This document shows positions 8,889 through 15,847 of a DNA stretch of 64,000 bases, piece after piece. Both the position numbers and the translations under genes were made by a program. This DNA comes from Flavobacterium sp. TAB 87 (GTDB lineage Bacteria; Bacteroidota; Bacteroidia; Flavobacteriales; Flavobacteriaceae), in assembly GCF_001529295.1 (NCBI RefSeq), contig NZ_LLWK01000038.1, forward strand, positions 806,001-870,000, written 5' to 3'. The notes under the pieces are model-generated. The model saw only the letters and a list, made by a program, of their open reading frames with translations. It was not told the DNA's origin and ran no database searches. Each line of letters opens with the position of its first letter. Position 1 is the stretch's first letter.

Positions 8889-8923
8889 CGATAAAACCTC
8901 TGCCCACAGCAGAGGTTTTTTTG
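8889..8923 (+). terminator. First terminator in the metY leader
   Basis: Perfect 11-bp stem AAAACCTCTGC/GCAGAGGTTTT (8893-8903 with 8909-8919), loop CCACA, followed by seven T. It lies between two leader ORFs with no large gene upstream on this strand, so it is best read as an attenuator. Confidence 0.85.
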
Positions 8924-8970
8924 TTTACATAGAAATATACTAAAAGATGATTCAGACACTATTAAATAAA

Positions 8971-9036
8971 ATGATAAAGTGCAACACGAAGTTTATGTCC
9001 GTGCCCGTCTGTTATTGCCAAAAGCGAAAGAGTTAA
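8971..9036 (+). CDS. Cys-containing leader peptide 2 of the metY attenuator
   Basis: This 21-codon ORF starts MIKCNTKFMSVPVCYC and has three Cys codons and two Met codons. It includes CCAAAAG (9018-9024), exactly complementary to CTTTTGG (9062-9068) in the left arm of the next terminator, repeating the arrangement of leader 1. An ORF this short can occur by chance, but the Cys content, position and antiterminator pairing together support a regulatory role. Confidence 0.45.
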   Translation: MIKCNTKFMSVPVCYCQKRKS

Positions 9037-9056
9037 CTCTTTTTATAGTTCACTAT

Positions 9057-9093
9057 AAGCCCTTTTGGTCACATTCCAAAAGGGCTTTTTTTA
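9057..9093 (+). terminator. Second terminator in the metY leader
   Basis: Perfect 12-bp stem AAGCCCTTTTGG/CCAAAAGGGCTT (9057-9068 with 9076-9087) followed by T run. The core CCCTTTTGG/CCAAAAGGG is the same as in the second terminator upstream of metX-thrA (11076-11110). Confidence 0.85.
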
Positions 9094-9115
9094 TAATCTT
9101 AAAGTTAAAAAAATC

Positions 9116-9280
9116 ATGAAAACACACTATATATTTAAAATAATTTATTTTTTATTCCATATCAAAAAAGAGGGCTACCTTTTGCACAAAAATAGATTCG
9201 AAGGTTTGCTACATAGTGATGAATCACAGTCGCTGCATTCGCAATTGTATTTGCAAGAAGAAGAATCTCTTTTTATTTGA
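9116..9280 (+). CDS. Small ORF between attenuator and metY
   Basis: A 54-codon ORF starting MKTHYIFKIIYFLF and ending EEESLFI lies between the last leader terminator and metY, 38 bases before the metY start. It matches no family I know. It sits at the same relative place as the 67-codon ORF upstream of metX, and both end in the residues LFI. It may be a translated part of the leader or a small protein co-transcribed with metY. Confidence is limited because the composition is low complexity. Confidence 0.4.
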   Translation: MKTHYIFKIIYFLFHIKKEGYLLHKNRFEGLLHSDESQSLHSQLYLQEEESLFI

Positions 9281-9318
9281 ACCATTAAACTATTAACCTT
9301 AAAATAAAATTTACAATT

Positions 9319-10593
9319 ATGAACACGCAACAATTTGAAACTAATGCATTGCATGCTGGACACGATGTTACCAAAACCGAAGGAACAAGAGCGGTGCCTA
9401 TTTATCAAACCTCTTCTTATGTTTTTAAAAATTCAGAACATGCTGCCAATCTATTTGGATTAACAGAGCCAGGCTACATTTATACTCGTTTAAATAACCC
9501 TACCAATGATATTTTAGAACAACGTTTGGCTGCCTTAGAAGGTGGAATAGGAGCAGTAGTAACTGCTTCGGGAACTGCGGCAATTACAACGGCCTTATTA
9601 GTTTTATTAAAAGCAGGCGATCATATTGTAGCGTCTAGCAGTTTATATGGCGGAACATTTAATTTATTTAATGTTACGTTGCCAAGATTAGGCATTGCAA
9701 CCACTTTTGTGGATCCTGCTGATCCTGAAAATTTCGCAAACGCAATTAAAGATAATACTAGAACTATTTTTGTGGAGTCTTTAGGGAATCCAAAACTAGA
9801 TATTTTAGATCTAAAAGCAATTTCTGTTGTGGCCAAGAAATTCGAAATTCCTTTTATTGTAGATAATACGGTTGCCTCTTCTTATTTATTGCAGCCCATT
9901 GAGCATGGAGCAGATATTGTAATTCACTCATTGACCAAATATATTGCTGGAAACGGAACTTCTTTGGGAGGAGCTATAATTGATGCTGGAACCTTTGATT
10001 GGAGTAGCGGAAAATTCCCAGAATTTACGACTCCATCAGCTGGATATCACGGATTAATTTATCATGAAGCGCTAGGTAAAGCCGCGTTTATTGCTAAAGC
10101 GAGAATTGAAGGATTGCGTGATTTCGGCGCTGCTTTGAGTCCGTTTAACGCTTTTCAAATTATACAAGGATTAGAAACGCTTCCGCTTCGTGTACAAAAA
10201 CACAGTGAAAATGGTTTAGCATTGGCTCAATGGCTAGAAGAGCAAGAAGAAGTGGCTTGGGTAAATTATCCTGGACTTCCGTCGAGCAAATACTACGACT
10301 TAGCAAAGAAATATTTTCCTAAAGGACAAAACGGACTGTTGACTTTTGGTTTGAAAGGTGGTTTTGAAGCAGCTAAAAAAGTAGTAGATAACACTAAATT
10401 ATTCTCCCTATTAGCAAATATTGGAGATACGAAATCGTTGATTATTCACCCAGCAAGTACAACGCATCAGCAATTATCGACTGATGACCAAGCGGCCTCT
10501 GGCGTTTTTGCTGATTTGATTCGCCTTTCGGTTGGAATTGAAGCTATTGAAGATCTAAAAACAGATCTAAAAAATGCTTTTGGTGCTATCTAA
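9319..10593 (+). CDS. metY: O-acetylhomoserine aminocarboxypropyltransferase (sulfhydrylase)
   Basis: This PLP enzyme joins sulfide and O-acetylhomoserine to give homocysteine in the cytoplasm. The 424-residue product has the Cys/Met metabolism PLP-enzyme signature, with the PLP lysine K207 in HSLTKYIAGNGTSLGG, the N-terminal ETNALHAGHD and YTRLNNPTN motif (cofactor phosphate binding), and EALG plus SLIIHPASTTH near the end. The long form of about 425 residues and the GNGTSLGG segment favour O-acetylhomoserine sulfhydrylase over cystathionine enzymes. It is the only large gene behind the double attenuator. No terminator is obvious directly after it. Confidence 0.93.
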   Translation: MNTQQFETNALHAGHDVTKTEGTRAVPIYQTSSYVFKNSEHAANLFGLTEPGYIYTRLNNPTNDILEQRLAALEGGIGAVVTASGTAAITTALLVLLKAGDHIVASSSLYGGTFNLFNVTLPRLGIATTFVDPADPENFANAIKDNTRTIFVESLGNPKLDILDLKAISVVAKKFEIPFIVDNTVASSYLLQPIEHGADIVIHSLTKYIAGNGTSLGGAIIDAGTFDWSSGKFPEFTTPSAGYHGLIYHEALGKAAFIAKARIEGLRDFGAALSPFNAFQIIQGLETLPLRVQKHSENGLALAQWLEEQEEVAWVNYPGLPSSKYYDLAKKYFPKGQNGLLTFGLKGGFEAAKKVVDNTKLFSLLANIGDTKSLIIHPASTTHQQLSTDDQAASGVFADLIRLSVGIEAIEDLKTDLKNAFGAI

Positions 10594-10755
10594 TTGTAGA
10601 GATGTTTCTGCTTTCTAGTATTTAGTTTTTGTAAGAATTTTGAATTTAGTACGCATGCATAGTGTTTAGAGCTGTTTTTTTGCTAACCTATTTGTTTGTA
10701 AATGATAAGCCTCAATGATTATCTAAATTTTCTTTGTAAAATCACTAAGAAAACA

Positions 10756-10789
10756 TTGTAAATTATTAGGAAAAATTAAATATATTTTG
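10756..10789 (+). promoter_or_regulatory. Candidate promoter for the metX-thrA upstream leader
   Basis: TTG at 10756-10758 and TATATTTTG at 10781-10789 are 22 bases apart. The -7 box has one extra base relative to TAnnTTTG. It is placed 30 bases upstream of the first leader ORF. Confidence 0.35.
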
Positions 10790-10818
10790 CACTTTTGTAA
10801 AACCCAAAGAAAACCAGA

Positions 10819-10878
10819 ATGAAATTTAATATTTGTAACCTAAATATCGTCCGTTCGGAAAAAAATTCCGGGTTGTGA
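10819..10878 (+). CDS. Leader peptide 1 upstream of metX-thrA
   Basis: This 19-codon ORF encodes MKFNICNLNIVRSEKNSGL, with one Cys codon. Its 3' part forms a small hairpin (CGGAA/TTCCG, 10856-10870) and is followed by a terminator 31 bases after the stop. The order leader ORF then terminator copies the metY leader. Pairing of the ORF end with the terminator is weaker here (CGGG with CCCG only), so the mechanism is less clear. Confidence 0.4.
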   Translation: MKFNICNLNIVRSEKNSGL

Positions 10879-10904
10879 TTGCTTTAAAGTAAAGACTTTT
10901 TATA

Positions 10905-10940
10905 TAGCAAAAGCCTCCCGTTTATTCAGGAGGCTTTTTG
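10905..10940 (+). terminator. First terminator upstream of metX-thrA
   Basis: Perfect 10-bp stem AAAAGCCTCC/GGAGGCTTTT (10909-10918 with 10929-10938), ten-base loop, then TTTTTG. It also lies about 310 bases after metY, but a leader ORF with a candidate promoter is directly upstream. Confidence 0.85.
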
Positions 10941-10973
10941 TGTTTACAAATAGAATATTCAAAATTAAATACT

Positions 10974-11048
10974 ATGAATAGTAATTTTTCAAATAAAAAA
11001 AACCTTTTCTCTCTTGTCACCATTCGGTTTCAAGTGCAGGTCAGTTGA
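10974..11048 (+). CDS. Leader peptide 2 upstream of metX-thrA
   Basis: A 24-codon ORF starting MNSNFSNKKNLF and ending TIRFQVQVS occupies the space between the two terminators, matching the position of leader peptide 2 in the metY leader. It has no Cys codons and only the initiator Met, so if it senses anything it is not by simple Met/Cys codon stalling. Could be chance. Confidence 0.35.
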   Translation: MNSNFSNKKNLFSLVTIRFQVQVS

Positions 11049-11072
11049 TATCATAAGATTTAAGTTATAGCG

Positions 11073-11116
11073 CTTAAACCCTTTTGGTATTACAAATTCC
11101 AAAAGGGTTTTTTTAT
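11073..11116 (+). terminator. Second terminator upstream of metX-thrA
   Basis: Perfect 12-bp stem AAACCCTTTTGG/CCAAAAGGGTTT (11076-11087 with 11099-11110), eleven-base loop and seven to eight T. The stem core is shared with the terminator at 9057-9093. Confidence 0.85.
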
Positions 11117-11187
11117 TAAAAAAAAGTACGTAACAATAAGATAAAATTAAAATAAACATATACTAACACGCATCTAAAAATAAAAAC

Positions 11188-11391
11188 ATGGAAACTAAAA
11201 ATTACTTCGCAAGAACCTTCGGTTACTTAAGAACTTTTAGAACAAGAAGAAACGCAACAGCAAAAGTTGTAAATGAATTAATTCATTTAAGATTAGGATT
11301 TAATACTACAGCCAAAAAAGACGGGGCAGACACGGCCGACTGTTTAACATTTTTAATGTATTCAAAAGAGAATGAAAACCTTTTCATCTAG
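11188..11391 (+). CDS. Small basic protein of unknown function upstream of metX
   Basis: This 67-residue ORF starts METKNYFARTFGYLRTFRTR, is basic in its first half, and ends SKENENLFI. Codon use looks like that of its neighbours. No family is recognised. It follows the double attenuator and precedes the SAM riboswitch, so it may be the first gene of an upstream transcript, or part of the leader system. The C-terminal LFI is shared with the 54-codon ORF before metY. Confidence 0.5.
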   Translation: METKNYFARTFGYLRTFRTRRNATAKVVNELIHLRLGFNTTAKKDGADTADCLTFLMYSKENENLFI

Positions 11392-11510
11392 TAGTGAAAG
11401 GTGATCTGTCTTAATTAGCAATCGTTTAGTACTGGATATATGTTATATTCAGCGATTGCTTGCGTCTATATGTTATATTTTTGTGAGAGTTGTAAATGAA
11501 AAATTTAAAA

Positions 11511-11542
11511 TTTGTTTGTTTAAAAAATTAGTAGTTAATTTG
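11511..11542 (+). promoter_or_regulatory. Candidate promoter for the SAM riboswitch-metX-thrA unit
   Basis: TTTG at 11511-11514 and TTAATTTG at 11535-11542 are 20 bases apart. The -7 box has one mismatch to TAnnTTTG. A start near 11549 would place the riboswitch at the 5' end of the transcript. Confidence 0.45.
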
Positions 11543-11571
11543 CGTTAATAAGTTCACATACGTATTGAAAT

Positions 11572-11675
11572 GTTATAAAGAAAGGACGAGGGATTAGACC
11601 CGGCGAATCCTTAGCAACCCTTCGGTAAATCGAAGAAGGTGCTGCATTCTACCACGCTCAACGTGGAAAGATAAC
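11572..11675 (+). promoter_or_regulatory. SAM-I (S-box) riboswitch upstream of metX-thrA
   Basis: P1 is formed by GTTAT (11572-11576) and ATAAC (11671-11675). Inside are the S-box core elements in order: GGACGAGGGAT, GACCCGGCGAA, TTAGCAACCC, GAAGGTGC and CATTCTACC, and a P4 hairpin CCACG/CGTGG. It is expected to shut down expression of methionine biosynthesis when SAM is plentiful. The expression platform is unclear; a T-rich tract (11703-11716) follows a weak hairpin. Confidence 0.88.
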
Positions 11676-11751
11676 AACAAGAATATCTCTAGTTCAATTC
11701 TAGTTTTTTCTTTTTAATATTTCCAGATACAAATCAAAAATCACAAAAGAT

Positions 11752-12720
11752 TTGAAATTGGAAAATATAATCAACCCAATCCTGTTACAAAATTTTACTA
11801 CCGAAAGTGGTGCTGTTTATTCTGAGTTACCCTTAAGCTATGCGCTATTTGGTCAACCTTTGCATACTGCTCCGATAGTTTTGGTTAATCATGCCTTGAC
11901 AGGAAATGCGCAAGTTATTGGTGAAAATGGCTGGTGGAACGATTTGATTGGTGCAGACAAAACAATCGACATTCATAAATACACCATTTTAGCATTTAAT
12001 GTTCCAGGAAACGGAGTAGATTCTTTTTTAATCGAAAATCATCAAGATTTTACAGCAAGAGATGTTGCTCGTTTGTTCTTAAAAGGAATTGAAGACTTAA
12101 ATATTAGTAAGTTACATACTGTGATTGGCGGTTCGGTTGGTGGAGGAATTGCCTGGGAAATGTTGGCTTTGTCTCCAAGAATTACCGAAAATTTAATTCC
12201 GATCGCAACCGACTGGAAGTCAACTGATTGGCTGATTGCCAATTGCTATTTGCAGGAGCAAATTTTAAAAAACTCCTCTCAGCCCATCGAAGATGCGCGC
12301 ATTCATGCGATGTTGTGCTACCGTTCGCCCGAATCGTTTAAAGAGAAATTCAATAGAACGATTAATGAAAATTTAGCAGTTTTTAATGTCGAAAGTTGGT
12401 TGCAACATCACGGCACAAAATTACAGGAACGCTATCAATTGGCTTCCTATAAAATGATGAATCAATTATTAAAGACAATTGATATTACGCGGAATTCAGA
12501 TGATTTTGAAACATTACTTTCAAAAACGGATGCTAACATTCATATTGTGGCGATCAATTCGGATTTGTTTTTTACACCCAGAGAAAATTTAGAAACGTAT
12601 ACTGACTTAAAAAAGTTCAAAGAAAATGTTTTTTACAAAGAAATAGATTCTGTTCACGGACATGATGCGTTTTTAATCGAATACAAACAATTAGACAATT
12701 TGCTTAAAGATATTTTTTAA
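11752..12720 (+). CDS. metX: Homoserine O-acetyltransferase family protein (alpha/beta hydrolase fold)
   Basis: It activates homoserine by acylation, giving the substrate for MetY/MetZ. The 322-residue product has the MetX arrangement: NHALTGNAQV near the N-terminus (usually HxLTGxxH), nucleophile elbow GGSVGG with S128, acid D271 in NSDLFF, and H304 in HGHDAF. It is shorter than the 370-residue proteobacterial forms. Translation appears to start at TTG 11752; no ATG or GTG fits upstream. It directly follows the SAM riboswitch and precedes thrA by 20 bases, which makes acylhomoserine synthesis its likely role. Acetyl versus succinyl specificity is not proven. Confidence 0.82.
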   Translation: MKLENIINPILLQNFTTESGAVYSELPLSYALFGQPLHTAPIVLVNHALTGNAQVIGENGWWNDLIGADKTIDIHKYTILAFNVPGNGVDSFLIENHQDFTARDVARLFLKGIEDLNISKLHTVIGGSVGGGIAWEMLALSPRITENLIPIATDWKSTDWLIANCYLQEQILKNSSQPIEDARIHAMLCYRSPESFKEKFNRTINENLAVFNVESWLQHHGTKLQERYQLASYKMMNQLLKTIDITRNSDDFETLLSKTDANIHIVAINSDLFFTPRENLETYTDLKKFKENVFYKEIDSVHGHDAFLIEYKQLDNLLKDIF

Positions 12721-12740
12721 GCCAAACAACATACAACACA

Positions 12741-15155
12741 ATGAAAATATTAAAATTTGGAGGTAAGTCGTTATCAAATGGAGAAGGACTTCAAAAAGTG
12801 GTTTCAATAATTACAGACAAAGTTAACAATGGAGAGAAAATTGCTGTGGTTGTTTCGGCACGTGGAAATGCAACTGATACTTTGGAAGAGATTCTGAATG
12901 TAGCGGCAAAAAACGGCGACTATAAACCGCTATTAGAAAAATTCAAAACCTATCAAATCTCAGATTATGCAGCAATAGATTTTTCGGAAGAGTTTAATGT
13001 ATTGGATAAATTGTATGAAGGCGTTAGCTTGATTGGCGATTATAGCAACAAAATTAAAGACCAAATTTTATCAAAAGGAGAAATTCTTGCAGCTAAATTA
13101 TTAACGTCGATTTTAAAAGAAAAAGGAGTAAATGCTCGCTTTGCAGATTCTAGAGATTTTTTAAAAACTGACTCTAAATTTGGAGATGCACAACCGCTAG
13201 AACAACTGTCTAAGAAAAATGTGATTCAGTATTTCAAAGAACATGGTGGCGATCTGGTTAATATTGTGACTGGTTTTATTGGATCTAATAATAACAACGA
13301 TACTACTACTTTGGGTAGAAACGGTAGTAACTATACGGCGTCTTTATTGGCCAATTATTTGAACGCTGAAGAATTACAAAATTTCACGCACGTAGATGGT
13401 ATTTACACTGCAAATCCTGATTTGGTTCGTGATGCCAAAAAAATAGAACATTTATCATTCAATGAAGCAAATGAGTTGGCAAATTTTGGTGCTACTATTT
13501 TGCATGCAAAAACCATCATCCCTTTATTAGAAAAAAACATTCCACTTCGAATATTAAATACCTTTAACCACGAAAATCAAGGTACATTAATTACATCTGA
13601 TTCGACTAAAGAAGGAATTAAAACACTTTCAGTTTTAGAAAATGTTTCATTAGTCAATCTAGAAGGTCGTGGGTTACTTGGTAAAACTGGTGTTGATGCT
13701 CGAATTTTTAGAGTAATGGGGGATAATGACATTAGTGTGAGCATCATTTCTCAAGGATCTTCAGAAAGAGGAATCGGTTTGGTGGTAGATGCTGACAAAG
13801 CGACTACGGCGATGATTGAATTGGAAAAAGAATTCGAAAACGACTTTTATTCAAAAGATGTCAACCGCATTTCCGTAACCGATGATGTTTCTGTAATTTC
13901 TATTATTGGACAAGATTTAAGCACTTTTCATAAACCTTACACGGCATTGATCAAGAATAAGATTGTTCCAATTTTATTCAACAATACTGTTACTGGTAAA
14001 AACGTGAGTTTGGTCGTTAAAAAATCCGAACTAAACAGGGCTTTAAATGTGATACATGGGGAAATCTTCGGTGTATCTAAAAAAATAAATATAGCAGTTT
14101 TTGGTCATGGTTTGGTTGGAGGCACTTTGATCGATCAAATTTTAGCTTCGGCGACAGCCATAGAAAAAAGAAAAGGAATTAAGTTGAATGTATTTGCCAT
14201 TGCAAATTCTAAAAAAGTGCTGTTTAATAAAAATGGTGTTGGCACTGATTGGAAAAATAGTTTGCAAAGCGAAGGAGTTGCTTACACGATGAAAGATGTG
14301 ATAGCTTATGCAAATGACAATCATTTTGAGAACCTTATCGCTGTAGATAATACGGCAAGCAAGGATTTTGTAGAAAATTACATTCCGCTAGCAGAAAGCA
14401 GTTTTGATTTGATTTCTTCAAACAAAGTAGCAAATACATTGAGTTATGGTTTCTACAAAGAATTGAGAAAAATTTTAGAAGAAAATCAAAAAAATTATCT
14501 GTACGAAACTAATGTTGGTGCTGGTTTACCACTTATTGATACCATCAAATTGTTGCACCTTTCGGGAGAAAATATCACTAAAATAAAAGGTGTTTTTTCG
14601 GGTACATTGAGTTATTTGTTTAATAAGTTCTCGGCTGTCGATGAACCTTTTAGCGCCGTTTTGCAGGAAGCAATTGAAAGTGGCTTTACAGAACCTGATC
14701 CAAGGGAAGATTTATGCGGAAATGATGTAGGTCGCAAATTGCTAATCTTAGCGAGAGAGCTGGATTTGCAAAATGAATTTGAAGAAGTAGCGATTGAAAA
14801 TTTGATTCCAGCGCATTTGCGAGATGGAAATGTTGCTGATTTCTTGACTAAATTAAAAGAATTTGACCCAATTTATAACAAAATAAAGGCCGATCAGAAG
14901 CCAAATCATGTGTTGCGATATATTGGTGAATTGTCTGGAGATTTGCAACATGACAAAGGTGTTCTTGAAGTTAAATTGGTATCAGTTCCAAGCGATACTG
15001 CTCTAGGTGGCCTTAAAGGATCTGATTCCTTCTTCGAAATTTACACCGAATCTTATGGCGATCGTCCAATTGTAATTCAAGGTGCAGGAGCGGGATCGGC
15101 GGTTACGGCAAGAGGTGTTTTTGGCGATATTTTGAGATTGTCGGATAAGGGATAG
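12741..15155 (+). CDS. thrA: Bifunctional aspartate kinase/homoserine dehydrogenase
   Basis: It catalyses the first and third steps from aspartate to homoserine. The 804-residue product has an aspartate kinase domain (KFGGKS at 4-9, TTLGRNGSNYTA at about 190-201, about 1-290), an ACT-type regulatory region (about 305-450), and a homoserine dehydrogenase domain beginning with the nucleotide fold GHGLVGG (about 454) and including GFTEPDPREDLCGNDVGRK. The order and length match ThrA/MetL. Co-transcription with metX behind a SAM riboswitch indicates that homoserine here is made mainly for methionine. The kinase motif is KFGGKS where most have KFGGTS or KFGGSS. Confidence 0.95.
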   Translation: MKILKFGGKSLSNGEGLQKVVSIITDKVNNGEKIAVVVSARGNATDTLEEILNVAAKNGDYKPLLEKFKTYQISDYAAIDFSEEFNVLDKLYEGVSLIGDYSNKIKDQILSKGEILAAKLLTSILKEKGVNARFADSRDFLKTDSKFGDAQPLEQLSKKNVIQYFKEHGGDLVNIVTGFIGSNNNNDTTTLGRNGSNYTASLLANYLNAEELQNFTHVDGIYTANPDLVRDAKKIEHLSFNEANELANFGATILHAKTIIPLLEKNIPLRILNTFNHENQGTLITSDSTKEGIKTLSVLENVSLVNLEGRGLLGKTGVDARIFRVMGDNDISVSIISQGSSERGIGLVVDADKATTAMIELEKEFENDFYSKDVNRISVTDDVSVISIIGQDLSTFHKPYTALIKNKIVPILFNNTVTGKNVSLVVKKSELNRALNVIHGEIFGVSKKINIAVFGHGLVGGTLIDQILASATAIEKRKGIKLNVFAIANSKKVLFNKNGVGTDWKNSLQSEGVAYTMKDVIAYANDNHFENLIAVDNTASKDFVENYIPLAESSFDLISSNKVANTLSYGFYKELRKILEENQKNYLYETNVGAGLPLIDTIKLLHLSGENITKIKGVFSGTLSYLFNKFSAVDEPFSAVLQEAIESGFTEPDPREDLCGNDVGRKLLILARELDLQNEFEEVAIENLIPAHLRDGNVADFLTKLKEFDPIYNKIKADQKPNHVLRYIGELSGDLQHDKGVLEVKLVSVPSDTALGGLKGSDSFFEIYTESYGDRPIVIQGAGAGSAVTARGVFGDILRLSDKG

Positions 15156-15282
15156 CAATGGTCTTTCGAAAGAAAATAAAATTAGTTAAGATAAAAAGAA
15201 TAGTGCTATTCTTAATATATCGGGTACGCATTTCAAAATAGTAAAATCTTTATTTTCTTTAAAAATTAAAAAAACTCAAACT

Positions 15283-15843
15283 ATGAAACAAATTATAATT
15301 TTATTGTTGTTTTCGAATATGATGCTGGCTCAGATTTCAAATGTGCACAGAAATAAAGAAAGCTACACGCAAGATGAGTTTCCTTATAAAGGGGTGAGAG
15401 CAATTCAAATTGATGAAGTCAACTTTGTTGATAAAGAAGATAATGTATTTATTTTTTCGAAAATAGAGAAAAATGCTAATCCTGATAAAATGTATTTTCA
15501 GCGATTTACAAAGGATCAAAATGGCTGGATTTTAAAATCTTTTGTTGAAATTAGTTATGATGGCATAATTTCTTCGTGGGGAAGCAGAAAGGCATTTGCC
15601 GATTATGATGGTGATCAAAGTGTAGATGCGCTTTTTATTTACGGTTTGTATGATGCAAACTTTATACAAAAATCAGTGCATTTAATTTATTCCACAAAAG
15701 AGCAATTTTATACTATTGAAGCTTCTGTTTCAGATGGCTTCAAAAAAAATAAATTTTCAGCTAATTTTAATAAATTAGACAGCCGTTCGAAAAAGAAAAT
15801 CTTGGAATACTGGAATAAATTAGATAAAGCAGACCAATCATAA
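15283..15843 (+). CDS. Exported protein of unknown function
   Basis: A signal peptide (MKQIIILLLFSNMMLAQ) is followed by a compact domain of about 165 residues containing FADYDGDQSVDALFIYG, an Asp-rich loop like those in FG-GAP or EF-hand-like calcium sites. No family is firmly recognised. The gene lies 4 bases before the ankyrin lipoprotein gene, so the two are probably co-transcribed, and it is separated from thrA by 127 bases. It may be an unrelated pair inserted between methionine genes. Confidence 0.65.
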   Translation: MKQIIILLLFSNMMLAQISNVHRNKESYTQDEFPYKGVRAIQIDEVNFVDKEDNVFIFSKIEKNANPDKMYFQRFTKDQNGWILKSFVEISYDGIISSWGSRKAFADYDGDQSVDALFIYGLYDANFIQKSVHLIYSTKEQFYTIEASVSDGFKKNKFSANFNKLDSRSKKKILEYWNKLDKADQS

Positions 15844-15847
15844 TCTG

